A stretch of DNA of 64,000 nt from Pegea sp. RAD2-039. Its lineage: Eukaryota > Chordata > Thaliacea > Salpida > Salpidae. A program made the translations under genes and the position numbers. The DNA lies in NCBI GenBank assembly GCA_034620365.1, contig JAQGEQ010000201.1, positions 620,001 through 684,000 on the forward strand, given 5' to 3'. Of the stretch, positions 11,635-24,342 are shown one piece after another; position 1 is the first letter of the stretch; every line of letters starts with the position of its first letter. The notes beneath the pieces were generated by a model that searched no databases, was not told where the DNA came from, and was given only the letters and a program-made list of their open reading frames with translations.

Positions 11635-12862
11635 CTAAGCTTTTGGTTTTATTGAATATTTCTCTATTCCTTTAGGATTCATTATGCAGAGGTGCTGAAA
11701 GGCAAAAATATTTTTAGCCAAAAAAGTCCAAGTTGCTGGTTAGCACATTACTTACCTTTAAGTCTCTAAAGAATTCATTGTAATCTAAAGCATAGCCAAC
11801 CAAAAAAATATCAGGAACTTCAAAACCAATAACTAAAAAAATATTGAGTTGTTGGAATATTAACTTTTTGTAAAGCAACTTAAAGAAAATTTACAGATAA
11901 ATGATAAATGAAGTGATAAGAACTTGGTAATTTAATATACAAAGTTGGATAAGATGTTTTTATCTGCAGTAGGAGTTGAAGCAGCAGATTAGTTACAAGT
12001 AAAAACTCACAATGTGGTCTGTAACCAGAACTCTTCGGAGTTCGTTTAACCAAAAGACTTGCAACATTCAGCGAATGTGGATTGAAATTAGTCAACATAT
12101 TCAATAACTTTTGCATGGTTTTACCAGTATCAATCATATCCTGATAAAATAAATGAATAATGAAAAAAAGTGGGAGTAAAATTGGTTTACCTCCACAACA
12201 AGGACATTTTTTCCTTCAAGATTAGACAAATCATCACTTCCAATCACTTTCACTTCTCCACTGGATTCACCATTCTTTTATTAATCAAACTTTTAGCAAA
12301 TTAATTTTGATATTTGCATGAAACTAACTTGATAACTTTTCAATCTTATAAAGTCTAATGAAATTTGACATGATTTGCTACTATTTGAATTAAGCTGTGT
12401 GAGATGATGAATGAGATCATGAAAGAACTGATAACCTCCTTTTAGCACACACAAAGCCACCAATGGCTTTGAATGATCCAATTTATCAAAAATCTCTTTA
12501 GCCATGCGTTCAGTTCTATTGAAAAATATTAATTGTTCTTATATTCGAAATTCAAGTAAGTTATTTCATACAAACCTGTCCAATATTAAACCATGAGGTA
12601 GCATCACTGAGTCTAAATCATCCTTATAATGTTTTGGAACAGAAAACGTATCGACAGAATAAAATTGAAACTTATCTTCAATCTAAAAATAATTATTTCA
12701 ATGAAAACAAGATTTCAAGAACTTCTTGGATTTATGAAATTTTCCTTAAAAGAAACAAATAAAGAATAGTTTAATGAAAGCAAAAGCTACAAAGAAATGT
12801 ACTATGAAAAGGAAATAAAGTAATGCACTCACTTTGATGTAGCTAAGCTTATCTTCACCCAT
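11635..12862 (-). CDS. HPRT1: Hypoxanthine-guanine phosphoribosyltransferase, copy 2
   Basis: Same seven-exon structure as copy 1: 12862-12833, 12682-12576, 12515-12329, 12274-12191, 12140-12011, 11832-11756, 11694-11635; 675 nt, 224 residues. All motifs are kept: [27 protein letters not shown] and DYNEFFRDL. Against copy 1 it has K14 for N and T22 for M, and the junction residue before IGFE is F rather than Y. Exon 7 reads into different sequence, so the protein ends YSIKPKA instead of YSSK. Exon 5 matches copy 1 (LLNMLTNFN) while exon 7 matches copy 3, so the gene itself is mosaic. It appears intact. Confidence 0.96.
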
Positions 12863-14839
12863 TTTGATGAAACTGATAGAACAAGTATAAAAATCTTTTA
12901 CAACAAATAGCTTTTTATTTGAACTGATAAAAAAGTTAATTTTGTAAAAACGTTTTTATGTATGTTAAAGAAATTAAATAGACTTTTAACAAAACGTTTT
13001 TACAAGTTTCTATTTAAGTAAAATACTTGATATTAAAAGCTCATTTAATATAAGCAGATTTAACATATAATACCATCTAAACATCAACAAATTAATGAGA
13101 AGTTCATTTGAACTTTAATCAATCTAAATTATATTTAGATAACCACTTAGAAATCCTTTTAAAGGTTTTAAGCAAAAATCAATAAAAATAATTGGGAAGT
13201 TGTTATTTTATTCTCAAATAGTTACATTCATAAAATTATTTACAAGTTTGAAAAGTCTAAAACTTTTACTAATTATATAACTACTATTATAACTAAAATG
13301 TTATTTATTCATATCAACAAAAAACAAATCATAGGTAAATATATTTTTAAAAACTAATGAAAGTAAGAAAATAAATACTGAGTAGCTGGCATACTTTCAA
13401 TAATATCCTTTTAAAATTTTCAAACTCAAAGTTTAAAGTAAACAAGTTGACCTTAAAAAATTATATTTTTAACTTATAGAAGAAGTATGAAAAACAAAAC
13501 ACACTTTATTAAATTAGTAAATTATAAAATAAATAAAAAATAATTTCAATAAATAAGTAATTTATAAGATACAAAAAAATAAATTTTAATTATTGATAAT
13601 TTCTAGAAAAAAAAACAATTTATATCCTTTTTGTTGAGTAATATTAAAGCGCTTCAAAATCAATTAAATTAGTTAATAATTAGAAATAAGACTGAAAGTG
13701 ATTTCTATTTATTTATTACAATAGTTAATTCATTTTAAATATTAAACATCAATCTTATAATACAAACCTATAAATCTAGACCAGTTATAACAATTACAAT
13801 TATATCTTGCAGTAATTGATTCAGATTTTTTATAGAACACGCTGTTTGCTTAATATTGAATTACGACAAATTGGGGTTTTTAAAAAATAAACCAATTTTC
13901 TATACTTTATCTTAATTTGTTATCTATAGTTTTTTTATCTATTTGCATGAGTGTTGTTTCTTTGAAAACTTCAAGTGAATATAGATAAAAGTTTTTCAAG
14001 AATTCAAAAGTCAATAGTATTTTATAAAAGCAATATGCAAGTTTTTTTGTCATACTTTTAAAAGTTAGCTTGTGTGCACATTGTAATTGAAAATTACTAG
14101 ATATAACCTAAAAAAATTCAAAAGCTGAAAAATGTTATAAAAATAACCAAAGACAACTGAAACTTGTTTTGATAAACAAAGATAAAAAAATAGATGCATT
14201 CTTTCCTGCAATTAATCATACTTTTTTATAATTATCGTTGTATGAAAACTCAAATTTGTTTGGACAATCTCACAGCCATTATTCTGATAACTAACAAGCT
14301 GAAAACCAAATTATATTATGCCGAAGCTTGATTCTCTCTATCTACGTTTTTAGAAAAAAAAATATTTTAGTTGTTTGAGATATAGCTCTTAGGTTTACAG
14401 TTTTGATAAAATATTATTTTTAAAGTTTATTGTGATCATTATCGATATTTTAACCTAAACTAATAACATATGATTTATACACCAAAATGATTTTGCTGAA
14501 ATGTTTTTTAACTAGCAAATGTTTGTTTACGAAAAGATATAGGGTGCCATCAACTTTCGTGTGTGATTGTTCCTGTTTCGTTATCAAATGTAAAAAATTG
14601 AGTAACAAAATCATCATTTTTTTCTGATTTAAACCTGAAATAGTTACTTTATTTGAAAAAGTACACTAATGAAGTTATAATGATTTTTTACTATTCAAGC
14701 GTTTGAAAGTTTCTCAGTTTGTTAAAAAAGATTTAAGCATGAAGTATTTTTAAAGAATAGAATATAAATATACTAATTTATTATTAATACTATTTATAAT
14801 TTAAATTAATACTAATTTATAATACTGATAAATATTCAA
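12863..14839. other. Upstream flank of HPRT copy 2, no gene seen
   Basis: Near-identical repeat of 7371-9349. No coding signal was seen apart from the HPRT 5' flank. Confidence 0.5.
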
Positions 14840-15035
14840 TAATAATTGTTTCTTTCAACTGACAGCTGTAAATGACAAATAGTACATCTCTTAGAGTGAA
14901 TACAATATGGCTGCGGAAAGATAATGAGACATTTTTAAGTATCACAGTTTAACAGAGATTATTGCAAGTGTAGTCAAATAAAAGTTATAAATCAATAACA
15001 AATATAATATAAATAAACTGTCATTCAACTCGGTT
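14840..15035. repeat. Interspersed repeat, family B (unit 2 copy)
   Basis: Nearly identical to 9350-9545, carried along by duplication of the unit. Confidence 0.6.
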
Positions 15036-15129
15036 TATTTGTTTTTCAAACATTACAGAACCCCCTTACGAGTCACCAACTTTGTAACTGAGGATCAAAG
15101 TCTTACATAAGTACAGTGGGGGAAGTACA

Positions 15130-15515
15130 TAGTGAACGCCGATCAATCACATTAAACCAAGAAAGGTTGAAGATGGAAGATATTTGATGGCAGTAAAGGT
15201 TTTTCAGTATGTACGTTGCTCCCAAAAGAATATTTTTGAAGTCTAGCTCTTTGAATTGTTCCTGGTATTTCTGAAATACTTTTTTTGAATTGCTTTGATG
15301 TCATTACTAGTACGCCAATCACACTAGAAAATATTTTAATTTTTACTTTCTACAATCTTCTGATTTCTGCTTCGTAATCTTTGTGTTTAAACTTTGTTTT
15401 AATTCTTAGATATCTATAGTTGCGTTGTTTAGTACTGCTTTGATGGTGATTAACATTTTTTATTGCTTTTATAAAATTATTTGATCTTTTAGCTCTAATT
15501 TCTAGGTCTGTATTG
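15130..15515 (-). mobile_element. Degraded non-LTR retrotransposon coding end (unit 2 copy)
   Basis: Copy of the remnant at 9640-10025 with the same in-frame stop, so the element was already dead before the duplication. Confidence 0.65.
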
Positions 15516-17125
15516 ATGCAAAGATCCTATTAGCTTGATTTTGCTCGCTAAACATAATGAAAAATATTTCTAAACTTTTAGTTATAACTTAGATTTATTT
15601 GTTTTTAGTTTTCGCTTAATCGTTATGTTACTTATTTTTGTGTTTGTAAACTGGTTTTAAAATCTTTTTTTACTACTAGTTTGCTAGATAAAGAATAAAA
15701 ACTGTAATTTTAAGGTACTTATATACTTAGAAGAGTTCATGAGTTCTAGTAATTAAACCATCTGAGTCAGGGTCACTTAAGAAGCCGGGTCAATAATGTT
15801 AATTTAAACATTGTGAATGAGACTTTTCGATTGAAAACTTTGGAATCATTTCAATTGAAAGTTCAAATCAATATAATTATTTTGTTCTTGATTCGATTAA
15901 GCAATGCCTACACTGACTTTTTGTTTTCTTGTGAAACGTTCTAATCTATTTTTACTCTATTATTTTTTACTATTCCAAAAGAACTTTCTTTGAAAATGCA
16001 ACATTGAGTAACAAGAATGGTTTTTATCTCATTGATAAGGCTGAATTTTCGATTACTTTTAGAAGGTTAGATTTTGACGAATTTTGAAATATTCACATTT
16101 TACAGTTTTATGGTTTTGCCAAATGTTGTCACCTGGTATCAAAATCCATCACCTCTTGTGTAATTTTGTTCAAAAATATAATTCAAGTAATTTTGTTAAC
16201 AGAGATTTTTATATATAATTCTGCTAATTTCTTAATTTCTATACTTTCTTTGTTGTATTGAGCTTTTGATTCAAAATTCTTAAGACCTTTTCATTATCTT
16301 GCTCATCATCATAATTTTTGTTGTTTTCACTTTAAGAGCTCAGATTTTGTCATTTGCAGCCATATGTTGAATATAATAAATCGATATTAATTTGTAAATC
16401 TAAACAACTTCCATAATAAGCGACCATCTTTTTGGTATATGCACTAAACTTATGAAAGAACCGTGATTATAAATCTTCAACTGCGTGATGACTCTGATAG
16501 AAAAGCGTTGACTTGAAAGTTGTAGTAGACGGCAATCTTGTTTGACTTGACAGAGACGAGTATTTAATCAGTGCAAGAATGACCCATTAAAATAAATGGT
16601 TGCATGCCAAAGATAGAACAAATAGCATGGACGGTGTCGGCTGAAGCAAACCTTTATATATTGACAAGCCATTAAAAGAATTTAAAACCAAGGATCAAAA
16701 TTAAATAATTCAGCTAATTAAGAAGTAAAATAAATTACTCATACTATACTTTACAGAATGATAAAATTCTTACAAAATTAAAGCTATCTAAAATGACCAT
16801 AAGTTCCAAGAACAATTTCTTACAGAATTATTAAAACATTTTCTATTTAAATAGTTTCTATTTGGTTTATTATAAAAAATTCTAAAATAGGATTAACAAA
16901 AAATCTCTAGAAGAGAATCACAAAGCTTTTGGTTGATGTAATTTTATTGAATTGATAAAAAAACTTTATTATTTCTCTATCAAGTTTACTCACAGAAAAC
17001 TTATCTTTCATGAAATCTTTTAATTTAAGTTTATAAATTACTTAAGTTTGATATATATCAGAAAAAACTTTTGAATTTGTGTACAAAAGTAGAAAATAGA
17101 AATAAATATTATCATTACAGATTCA

Positions 17126-18351
17126 CTAAGCTTTTGGTTTTATTGAATATTTCTCTATTCCTTTAGGATTCATTATGCAGAGGTGCTGAAAGGCAAAAAT
17201 ATTTTCAGCCAAAAAAGTCCAAGTTGCTAGTTAGCACATTACTTACCTTTAAGTCTCTAAAGAATTCATTGTAATCTAAAGCATAGCCAACCAAAAAAAT
17301 ATCAGGAACTTCAAAACCAATAACTAAAAAAAATATTGGGTTGTTGGAATATTAACTTTTTGTAAAGCAACTTAAAGAAAATTTACTGATAAATGAAGAT
17401 AAGAACTTGAACTTGGTAATTTAATATACAAAGTTGGATAAGATGTTTTTATCTGCAGTAGGAGTTGAAGCAGCTGATTAGTTACAAGTAAAAACTCACA
17501 ATGTGGTCTGTAACCAGAACTCTTCGGAGTTCGTTTAACCAAAAGACTTGCAACATTCAGCGAATGTGGGTTGTAATTAGCCAACATCTTCATTAACTTT
17601 TGCATGGTTTTACCAGTATCAATCATATCCTGACAAAATAAATGAATAATGAAAAAAAGTGGGAGTAAAATTGGTTTACCTCCACAACAAGGACATTTTT
17701 TCCTTCAAGATTAGACAAATCATCACTTCCAATCACTTTCACTTCTCCACTGGATTCACCATTCTTTTATTAATCAAACTTTTAGCAAATTAATTTTGAT
17801 ATTTGCATGAAACTAACTTGATAACTTTTCAATCTTATAAAGTCTAATGAAATTTGACATGATTTGCTACTATTTGAATTAAGCTGTGTGAGATGATGAA
17901 TGAGATCATGAAAGAACTGATAACCTCCTTTTAGCACACACAAAGCCACCAATGGCTTTGAATGATCCAATTTATCAAAAATCTCTTTAGCCATGCGTTC
18001 AGTTCTATTGAAAAATATTAATTGTTCTTATATTCGAAATTCAAGTAAGTTATTTCATACAAACCTGTCCAATATTAAACCATGAGGTAGCATCACTGAG
18101 TCTAAATCATCCTTATAATGTTTTGGAACAGAAAACGTATCGACAGAATAAAATTGAAAATTATCTTCAATCTAAAAATAATTATTTCAATGAAAACAAG
18201 ATTTCAAGAACTTTTTGGATTTATGAAATTTTCCTTAAAAGAAGCAACTAAAGAATAGTTTAATGAAAGCAAAAGCTACAAAGAAATGTACTATGAAAAG
18301 GAAATAAAGTAATGCACTCACTTTGATGTAGCTAAGCTTATCTTCACCCAT
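17126..18351 (-). CDS. HPRT1: Hypoxanthine-guanine phosphoribosyltransferase, copy 3
   Basis: Seven exons: 18351-18322, 18171-18065, 18004-17818, 17763-17680, 17629-17500, 17323-17247, 17185-17126; 675 nt, 224 residues. Exons 3 and 4 match copies 1 and 2. Exon 5, just after the PRPP loop, differs at four residues: L149M, N150K, T153A and F155Y. It shares T22 and the YSIKPKA end with copy 2 and keeps N14 like copy 1. All catalytic motifs are present, so the enzyme is probably functional. Whether the three copies differ in expression or substrate use cannot be told from sequence. Confidence 0.96.
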
Positions 18352-20384
18352 TTTGATGAAACTGATAGAACAAGTATAAAAATCTTTTACAACAAATAGC
18401 TTTTTATTTGAACTGATAAAAAAGTTAATTTTGTAAAAACGTTTTTATGTATGTTAAAGAAATTAAATAGACTTTTAACAAAACGTTTTTACAAGTTTCT
18501 ATTTAAGTAAAATACTTGATATTAAAAGCTCATTTAATATAAGCAGATTTAACATATAATACCATCTAAACATCAACAAATTAATGAGAAGTTCATTTGA
18601 ACTTTAATCAATCTAAATTATATTTAGATAACCACTTAGAAATCCTTTTAAAGGTTTTAAGCAAAAATCAATAAAAATAATTGGGAAGTTGTTATTTTAT
18701 TCTCAAATAGTTACATTCATAAAATTATTTACAAGTTTGAAAAGTCTAAAACTTTTACTAATTATATAACTACTATTATAACTAAAATGTTATTTATTCA
18801 TATCAACAAAAAACAAATCATAGGTAAATATATTTTTAAAAACTAATGAAAGTAAGAAAATAAATACTGAGTAGCTGGCATACTTTCAATAATATCCTTT
18901 TAAAATTTTCAAACTCAAAGTTTAAAGTAAACAAGTTGACCTTAAAAAATTATATTTTTAACTTATAGAAGAAGTATGAAAAACAAAACACACTTTATTA
19001 AATTAGTAAATTATAAAATAAATAAAAAATAATTTCAATAAATAAGTAATTTATAAGATACAAAAAAATAAATTTTAATTATTGATATTTCTAGAAAAAA
19101 AAAACAATTTATATCCTTTTTGTTGAGTAATATTAAAGCGCTTCAAAATCAATTAAATTAGTTAATAATTAGAAATAAGACTGAAAGTGATTTCTATTTA
19201 TTTATTACAATAGTTAATACATTTTAAATATTAAACATCAATCTTATAATACAAACCTATAATTCTAGACCAGTTATAACAATTACCATTATATCTTGCA
19301 GTAATTGATTCAGATTTTTTATAGAACACGCTGTTTGCTTAATATTGAATTACGACAAACTGGGGTTTTTAAAAAATAAACTAATTTTCTATACTTTATC
19401 TTAATTTGTTATTTATAGTTTATTTATCTATTTGCATGAGTATTGTTTCTTTGAAAACTTCAAGTGAATATAGATTAAAGTTTTTCAAGAATTCACAAGT
19501 CAATAGTATTTTATAAAAGCAATAAACAAGTTTTTTTGTCCTATTTTTAAAAGTTAGCTTGTGTGCACATTGCAATTGAAAATTACTAGATATAACCTAA
19601 AAAAATTCAAAAGCTGAAAAATGTTATAAAAATAACCAAAGACAACTGAAACTTGTTTTGATAAACAAAGAGAAAAAAATAGATGCATTCTTTCCTGCAG
19701 TTAATCATACTTTTTTATAATTATCGTTGTATGAAAACTCAAATTTGTTTGGACAATTTCACAGCCATTATTCTGATAACCAACAAGCTGAAAACCAAAT
19801 TATATTATGCCGAAGCTTGATTCTCTCTATCTACGTTTTTAGAAAAAAAAATATTTTAGTTGTTTGAGATATAGCTCTTAGGTTTACAGTTTTGATAAAA
19901 TATTATTTTTAAAGTTTATTGTGATCATTATCGATTTTTTAACCTAAACTAATAACATATGATTTATACACCAAAATGATTTTGCTGTAATGTTTTTTAA
20001 CTAGCAAATGTTTGTTTAACGAAAAGATATAGGGTGTCACCAACTTTACATGTGTGATAGTTCCTGTTTCGTTATCAAATGTAAAAAATTGAGTAACAAA
20101 ATCATAATTTTTTCTGATTTAGAACCTGAAATAGTTACTTTATTTGAAAAAGTACACTAATGAAGTTATATGATTTTTTACTATTCAAGCGTTTGAAAGT
20201 TTATCAGTTTGTTAAAAAAGATTTAAGCATGAAGTATTTTTAAAGAATAGAATATAATAATTCTTATTTATTATTAATACTATTTATAATTTAAATTAAT
20301 ACTAATTTATTATTAATACTAATTTTAATTTAAATTTAAATTAATACTAATTTATAATACTAATAAATATTCAATAATAACTGT
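18352..20384. other. Upstream flank of HPRT copy 3, no gene seen
   Basis: Repeat of the flanks of copies 1 and 2. It is close to unit 2 until about 19,250 and then more diverged. No coding region was recognised. Confidence 0.5.
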
Positions 20385-20560
20385 TTCTTTCAACTGACAG
20401 CTGTAAATGATAAATAGTACATCTCTTAGAGTGAATACAATATGGCTGCGGAAAGTTAATGAGACATTTTTAAGTATCACAGTTTAACAGAGATTATTGC
20501 AAGTGCAGTCAAATAAAAGTTATAAATCAATAACAAATACAATATAAATAATTTTTCATT
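20385..20560. repeat. Interspersed repeat, family B (unit 3 copy)
   Basis: Diverged copy of 9350-9545 that keeps the caatatggctgcggaaag core. Confidence 0.6.
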
Positions 20561-20649
20561 CAACTCGGTATATTTGTTTCTCAAACATTACACAACCCGC
20601 TTTCGAGACACCAACTTTATAACTGAGGATCAAAGGCTTACATAAGTAC

Positions 20650-21050
20650 AGTGGGGGAAGTACATAGTGAACGCCGATCAATCACATTAAACCAAGAAAG
20701 GTTGAAGATGGAAGATATTTGATGGCAGTAAAGGTTTTTCAGTATGTACGTTGCTCCCAAAAGGATATTTTTGAAGTCTAGCTCTGTGAATTGTTCCTGG
20801 TATTTCTGAAATACTTTTTTTAAATTGCTTTGATGTTATTACAGTACGCCAATCACACTAGAAAATAATTTAATTTTTACTTTCTACAATCTTCTGATTT
20901 CTGCTTTGTAATCTTTGTGTTTAAACTTTGTTTTAATTCTTAGATATTTATAGTTGCGTTGTTTAGTACTGCTTTGATGGTGATTAACATTTTTTACTGC
21001 TTTTACAAAATTATTTGATCTTTTAGCTCTAATTGATAGGTCTGTATTGA
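20650..21050 (-). mobile_element. Degraded non-LTR retrotransposon coding end (unit 3 copy)
   Basis: The most diverged of the three copies of this remnant. The homologous unit ends inside or at the edge of it. Confidence 0.6.
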
Positions 21051-22334
21051 AATATGATTATAGGTACATACTGCAAGACTTACAAAACTGTGCCTGTTTA
21101 AGATAATTGAATGCATTAATAAAATAAAAAAATTATTTATGCTGTAATACTAATAATTAACATTTTATATGTTTTATAAATGTTTAAACTTTCTATGATT
21201 GAAAAATTTATTTATTAGCTAAAGTTCGTTAAGATATTGGAAAACACGTGCTTACCAAAAGTACTGTTAGTGATAATAATGAATTGCTAAATATTATGTT
21301 AAGTTCAAAATATTTTTAAGTCTTTAAAAGTATTTTTGGGGCAAGAAAGCTGGAAGACTGTTTAGACATAGTCATTGAATAAAATTAATATCAAATTAGT
21401 TATATAGTTTGAAGATTTGATTGAAGTTTAAGATTTATTTATAACTAATATAATGGCAAACATAGTTTCTAATTAATTATCTAGAAATAATTTCATAATT
21501 TTAACTCTAATTATTGCTTATTTTTCTGTTTATATGTTTATGTTTTGGTTTTTTTCAGGAAAGTATTTGTTTGACGAGGATTTTATCAAATATATATTTT
21601 CAAATCGTGTTTTCATTTTTATCATGAAAGTCATGATAGCAGCCCGTAATTATTAATTAATAGAAGTTTTTTTTTAATTAAGCATCAAACAGTTTATTTG
21701 TACAACAAATATTTAGTTTATTATGCTCAATATTTGTTATCATTTTCGAAACTTTAATTTCTCAACAAAATTTTCGTAGTTTCTTTGTTTTTGAATAATC
21801 TGTAACTTTTTTTTGTGATAATATTTGTGATAATATTTGTTATCAAATATTTCTGTAATTTTTTATACTTAGTAATATAAAATTTTTGTTTCGATCACGA
21901 TATTTTTATATATATATATATGATGATACTTTTTATCTAATGTTTAAAAAACTTTTTTATCTAAAATTTTTATAAAAGTTAGTTTTTGTATCATTAATTA
22001 GAATTGATTCAAATATATCATCCATTATAGATTTCTAGTTAGTCGAAACTATGCTGATTTATTTGAAATCTATTATTGCAATGCTTTAAATCCATTGTTT
22101 TAAATTAGTTTTTTAATTTTTCATTCAATGAATGGCTGAAGTTTTAATGTTTTGTTTTATAGTTTAATATTTATTTTTTTTATCATGAAAATACTTTTTA
22201 TTTATCTCAAATAAAACATTAACCTAGTATGTTTATATTTTGTAGTTTGATTTAAATTAGTGTAATACTTTGGAAAAACAAATTATATTCAAAGTTTTTA
22301 TTTCAAGTTTTGTGATTTATAATTGAGAAGAATT
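21051..22334. other. Spacer and 5' flank of pantothenate kinase
   Basis: AT-rich, with no coding region or interspersed repeat recognised. A short TA run lies at about 21908-21922. Confidence 0.5.
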
Positions 22335-24342
22335 ATGTCTGAAAAGAAACCTGTAAATCCTTCTTGTGTTTCAAGCTCAAAAAACATAAATAGAAAATTG
22401 AAAGAACAAAAACAACCATTTCCCTGGTTTGGTATGGACATAGGAGGAACTTTAGTTAAATTAGTTTATTTTGAACCATTGACCTGTGCGGAAAGTAGCA
22501 TTAAGCAAGATGAAGCTATTTGTAATATACAAAGGTATCTAACCTGTAACGCTGCTTATGGTAAAACAGGGGTTAGAGATGTTCACCTTGAAATAAAAGT
22601 AAGTTATTATTTAAAATATATATATATATAATATATATTTATAATAATATATATAATGATTTAACAAAAAATTAAATAAAAAGTAGAAGTTCCAAACTCT
22701 TAAACTAGTGTTGCATTTGTTATGTATTTTTGCTATGAAGTATAATTTCAATCATTTATATTATTAAATGTTTTTAGGGATTAAAGTTTTTATCCAAATT
22801 AAAAAATGTCTTTAAAATATTTGATGAATTTTTAAACAATATTATTGATTAATTTATATTTGAAATTTATGAAAACATTTATTAAAGGTATTTATAATTT
22901 TAAGTGTTCTGTTAACATTTTTAACAAATCAATTTTTAATCCATGAAAAATAAATAAAATTTATCAGATAAAATGGATTTATTTTAAACTTTAAATTATA
23001 AATTAGGTATTTTTGAGTATTTAGTATCTTAATAAATTATTATATTACTGAGATGTAGATCATATAGAAATTGTGATTCTCTAATTTGAATAACTTTATA
23101 ATTAATTTATATTTTATTCAATTTGAATACACCTAAAATAAACACTTGTGTATAATTTAACTTTGTTTATTATTTATAGAATTTAAACTTACATGGGTAT
23201 AAAGGTAATCTTCATTTTATTCGGTTTCCTACTGATCAAATGGAAATCTTCATCAATATGGTGAAAGAAAAGAAGTTTGCTAATCTGATTGATGTCTTCC
23301 ACGCTACCGGGGGAGGAGCCTATAAATTTGAGAACTTATTTTTGTCAGAAATCACCATCCGTCTAAACAAACTTGATGAATTAGAATGTTTGATCAAAGG
23401 TAAGAAAATTGAACGTCTTTTAGATACTTAGATTTAATAATTTCAATTTAGGAATTCATTACATCGATCACAACTGTGATGTAAATGGTCTTGGTTCTGA
23501 GTGTTTTACTATCACTAACACTGAAGGTACAGATCCAATTATAAAAGAACCTTTTAACTTCAAGAATCCTTATCCTTACCTCGTGGCTAACATCGGTTCT
23601 GGGGTCAGTTTCATTGTGGTCCAATCCCCAACTGATTATAGTCGAGTCTCAGGTTTGAAATTTATATTTACTTTGTTAGTTTCCTGATTCCAGATAGATT
23701 TTTTAGTTTTGTAAATAATTCTTCAAACTATTTATTATTTCCTATTTGTTTAGGTACTAGCCTAGGAGGGGGAACTTTTCTCGGCTTGTGTTGTCTTTTA
23801 ACTGGATGTGAGACTTTTGATGAAGCCATTAAATTAGCTACTAATGGCGACAGTACAAAAGTAGACAAATTGGTCGGCGATATTTATGGTGGAAGCTACT
23901 CCAAATTTAATTTAGCGGAGACCGTTGTAGCTTCCAGGTAACTTGTTTAGTTGGTGACTAACAGTAGTTGAAGTATGTTTATAAAGCTTCGGCAAGATGA
24001 ATTTGAAAGAGGCTCGCGATAAAGCGAGCCGAGAAGACTTAGCAAGATCAGCTCTTGTCACCATCACCAACAACATCGGTGCAATTGCTATCAACTTAGC
24101 TGTTCGCGAGGTAATCAAGTTGTTTTTGATGATAATTTCGTCATTATGTTGCTGAATAGGGCCTTGAACGAGTTGTTTTTGTTGGCAACTTTCTCCGTTC
24201 TAATCCTTTATCGATGAGATCATTAGCATATGCGATGGAGTTTTGGTCAGCTGGGAAAACTAAAGCTCTTTTCCTAGAACATGAGGGTTACTTCGGATCA
24301 GTCGGGGCATTACTGGGAAATATCGAAATTCCTAATTCTTAA
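22335..24342 (+). CDS. PANK: Pantothenate kinase (eukaryotic type II, PANK family)
   Basis: Catalyses ATP-dependent phosphorylation of pantothenate, the first and usually rate-limiting step of CoA synthesis. Six exons: 22335-22598, 23180-23399, 23452-23652, 23754-23937, 23987-24110, 24160-24342; 1,176 nt, 391 residues, phases consistent. Motifs in order: the actin-like ATPase nucleotide loop [18 protein letters not shown] (D35, G37-T39), [14 protein letters not shown]-like segment, [91 protein letters not shown] and [18 protein letters not shown]. These match human PANK1-3 along their length. The start is the first ATG of exon 1; the short charged N-terminus has no clear transit peptide, so the enzyme is probably cytosolic. 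Which vertebrate paralog is closest cannot be decided. Confidence 0.96.
22617..22660. repeat. TA-rich simple repeat in PANK intron 1
   Basis: Runs of tatata just inside the first intron donor. The rest of this 581-bp intron is AT-rich with nothing else recognised. Confidence 0.8.

Larger units (their letters stand above)
10316..15805. repeat. HPRT tandem unit 2
   Basis: 5,490-bp unit, direct repeat of units 1 and 3. HPRT exon 3 is offset by 5,492 bp from unit 1 and 5,489 bp from unit 3. The part upstream of HPRT (about 13,900-15,805) is nearly identical to unit 1. The 3' flank (10,316-11,690) is nearly identical to unit 3. This mosaic pattern fits unequal crossing over or gene conversion. 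Confidence 0.93.
15806..21050. repeat. HPRT tandem unit 3 (right end truncated)
   Basis: Matches unit 2 closely from its left edge through HPRT and to about 19,250. It then diverges with many indels and substitutions and ends near 21,050 (tctgtattga). Units 1 and 2 continue past that point for another ~290 bp. The divergent distal part suggests that unit 3 holds the older sequence. Confidence 0.92.

Noticed and set aside
23912-24118. 68-residue minus-strand frame
   Set aside because: Antisense of PANK exon 5.
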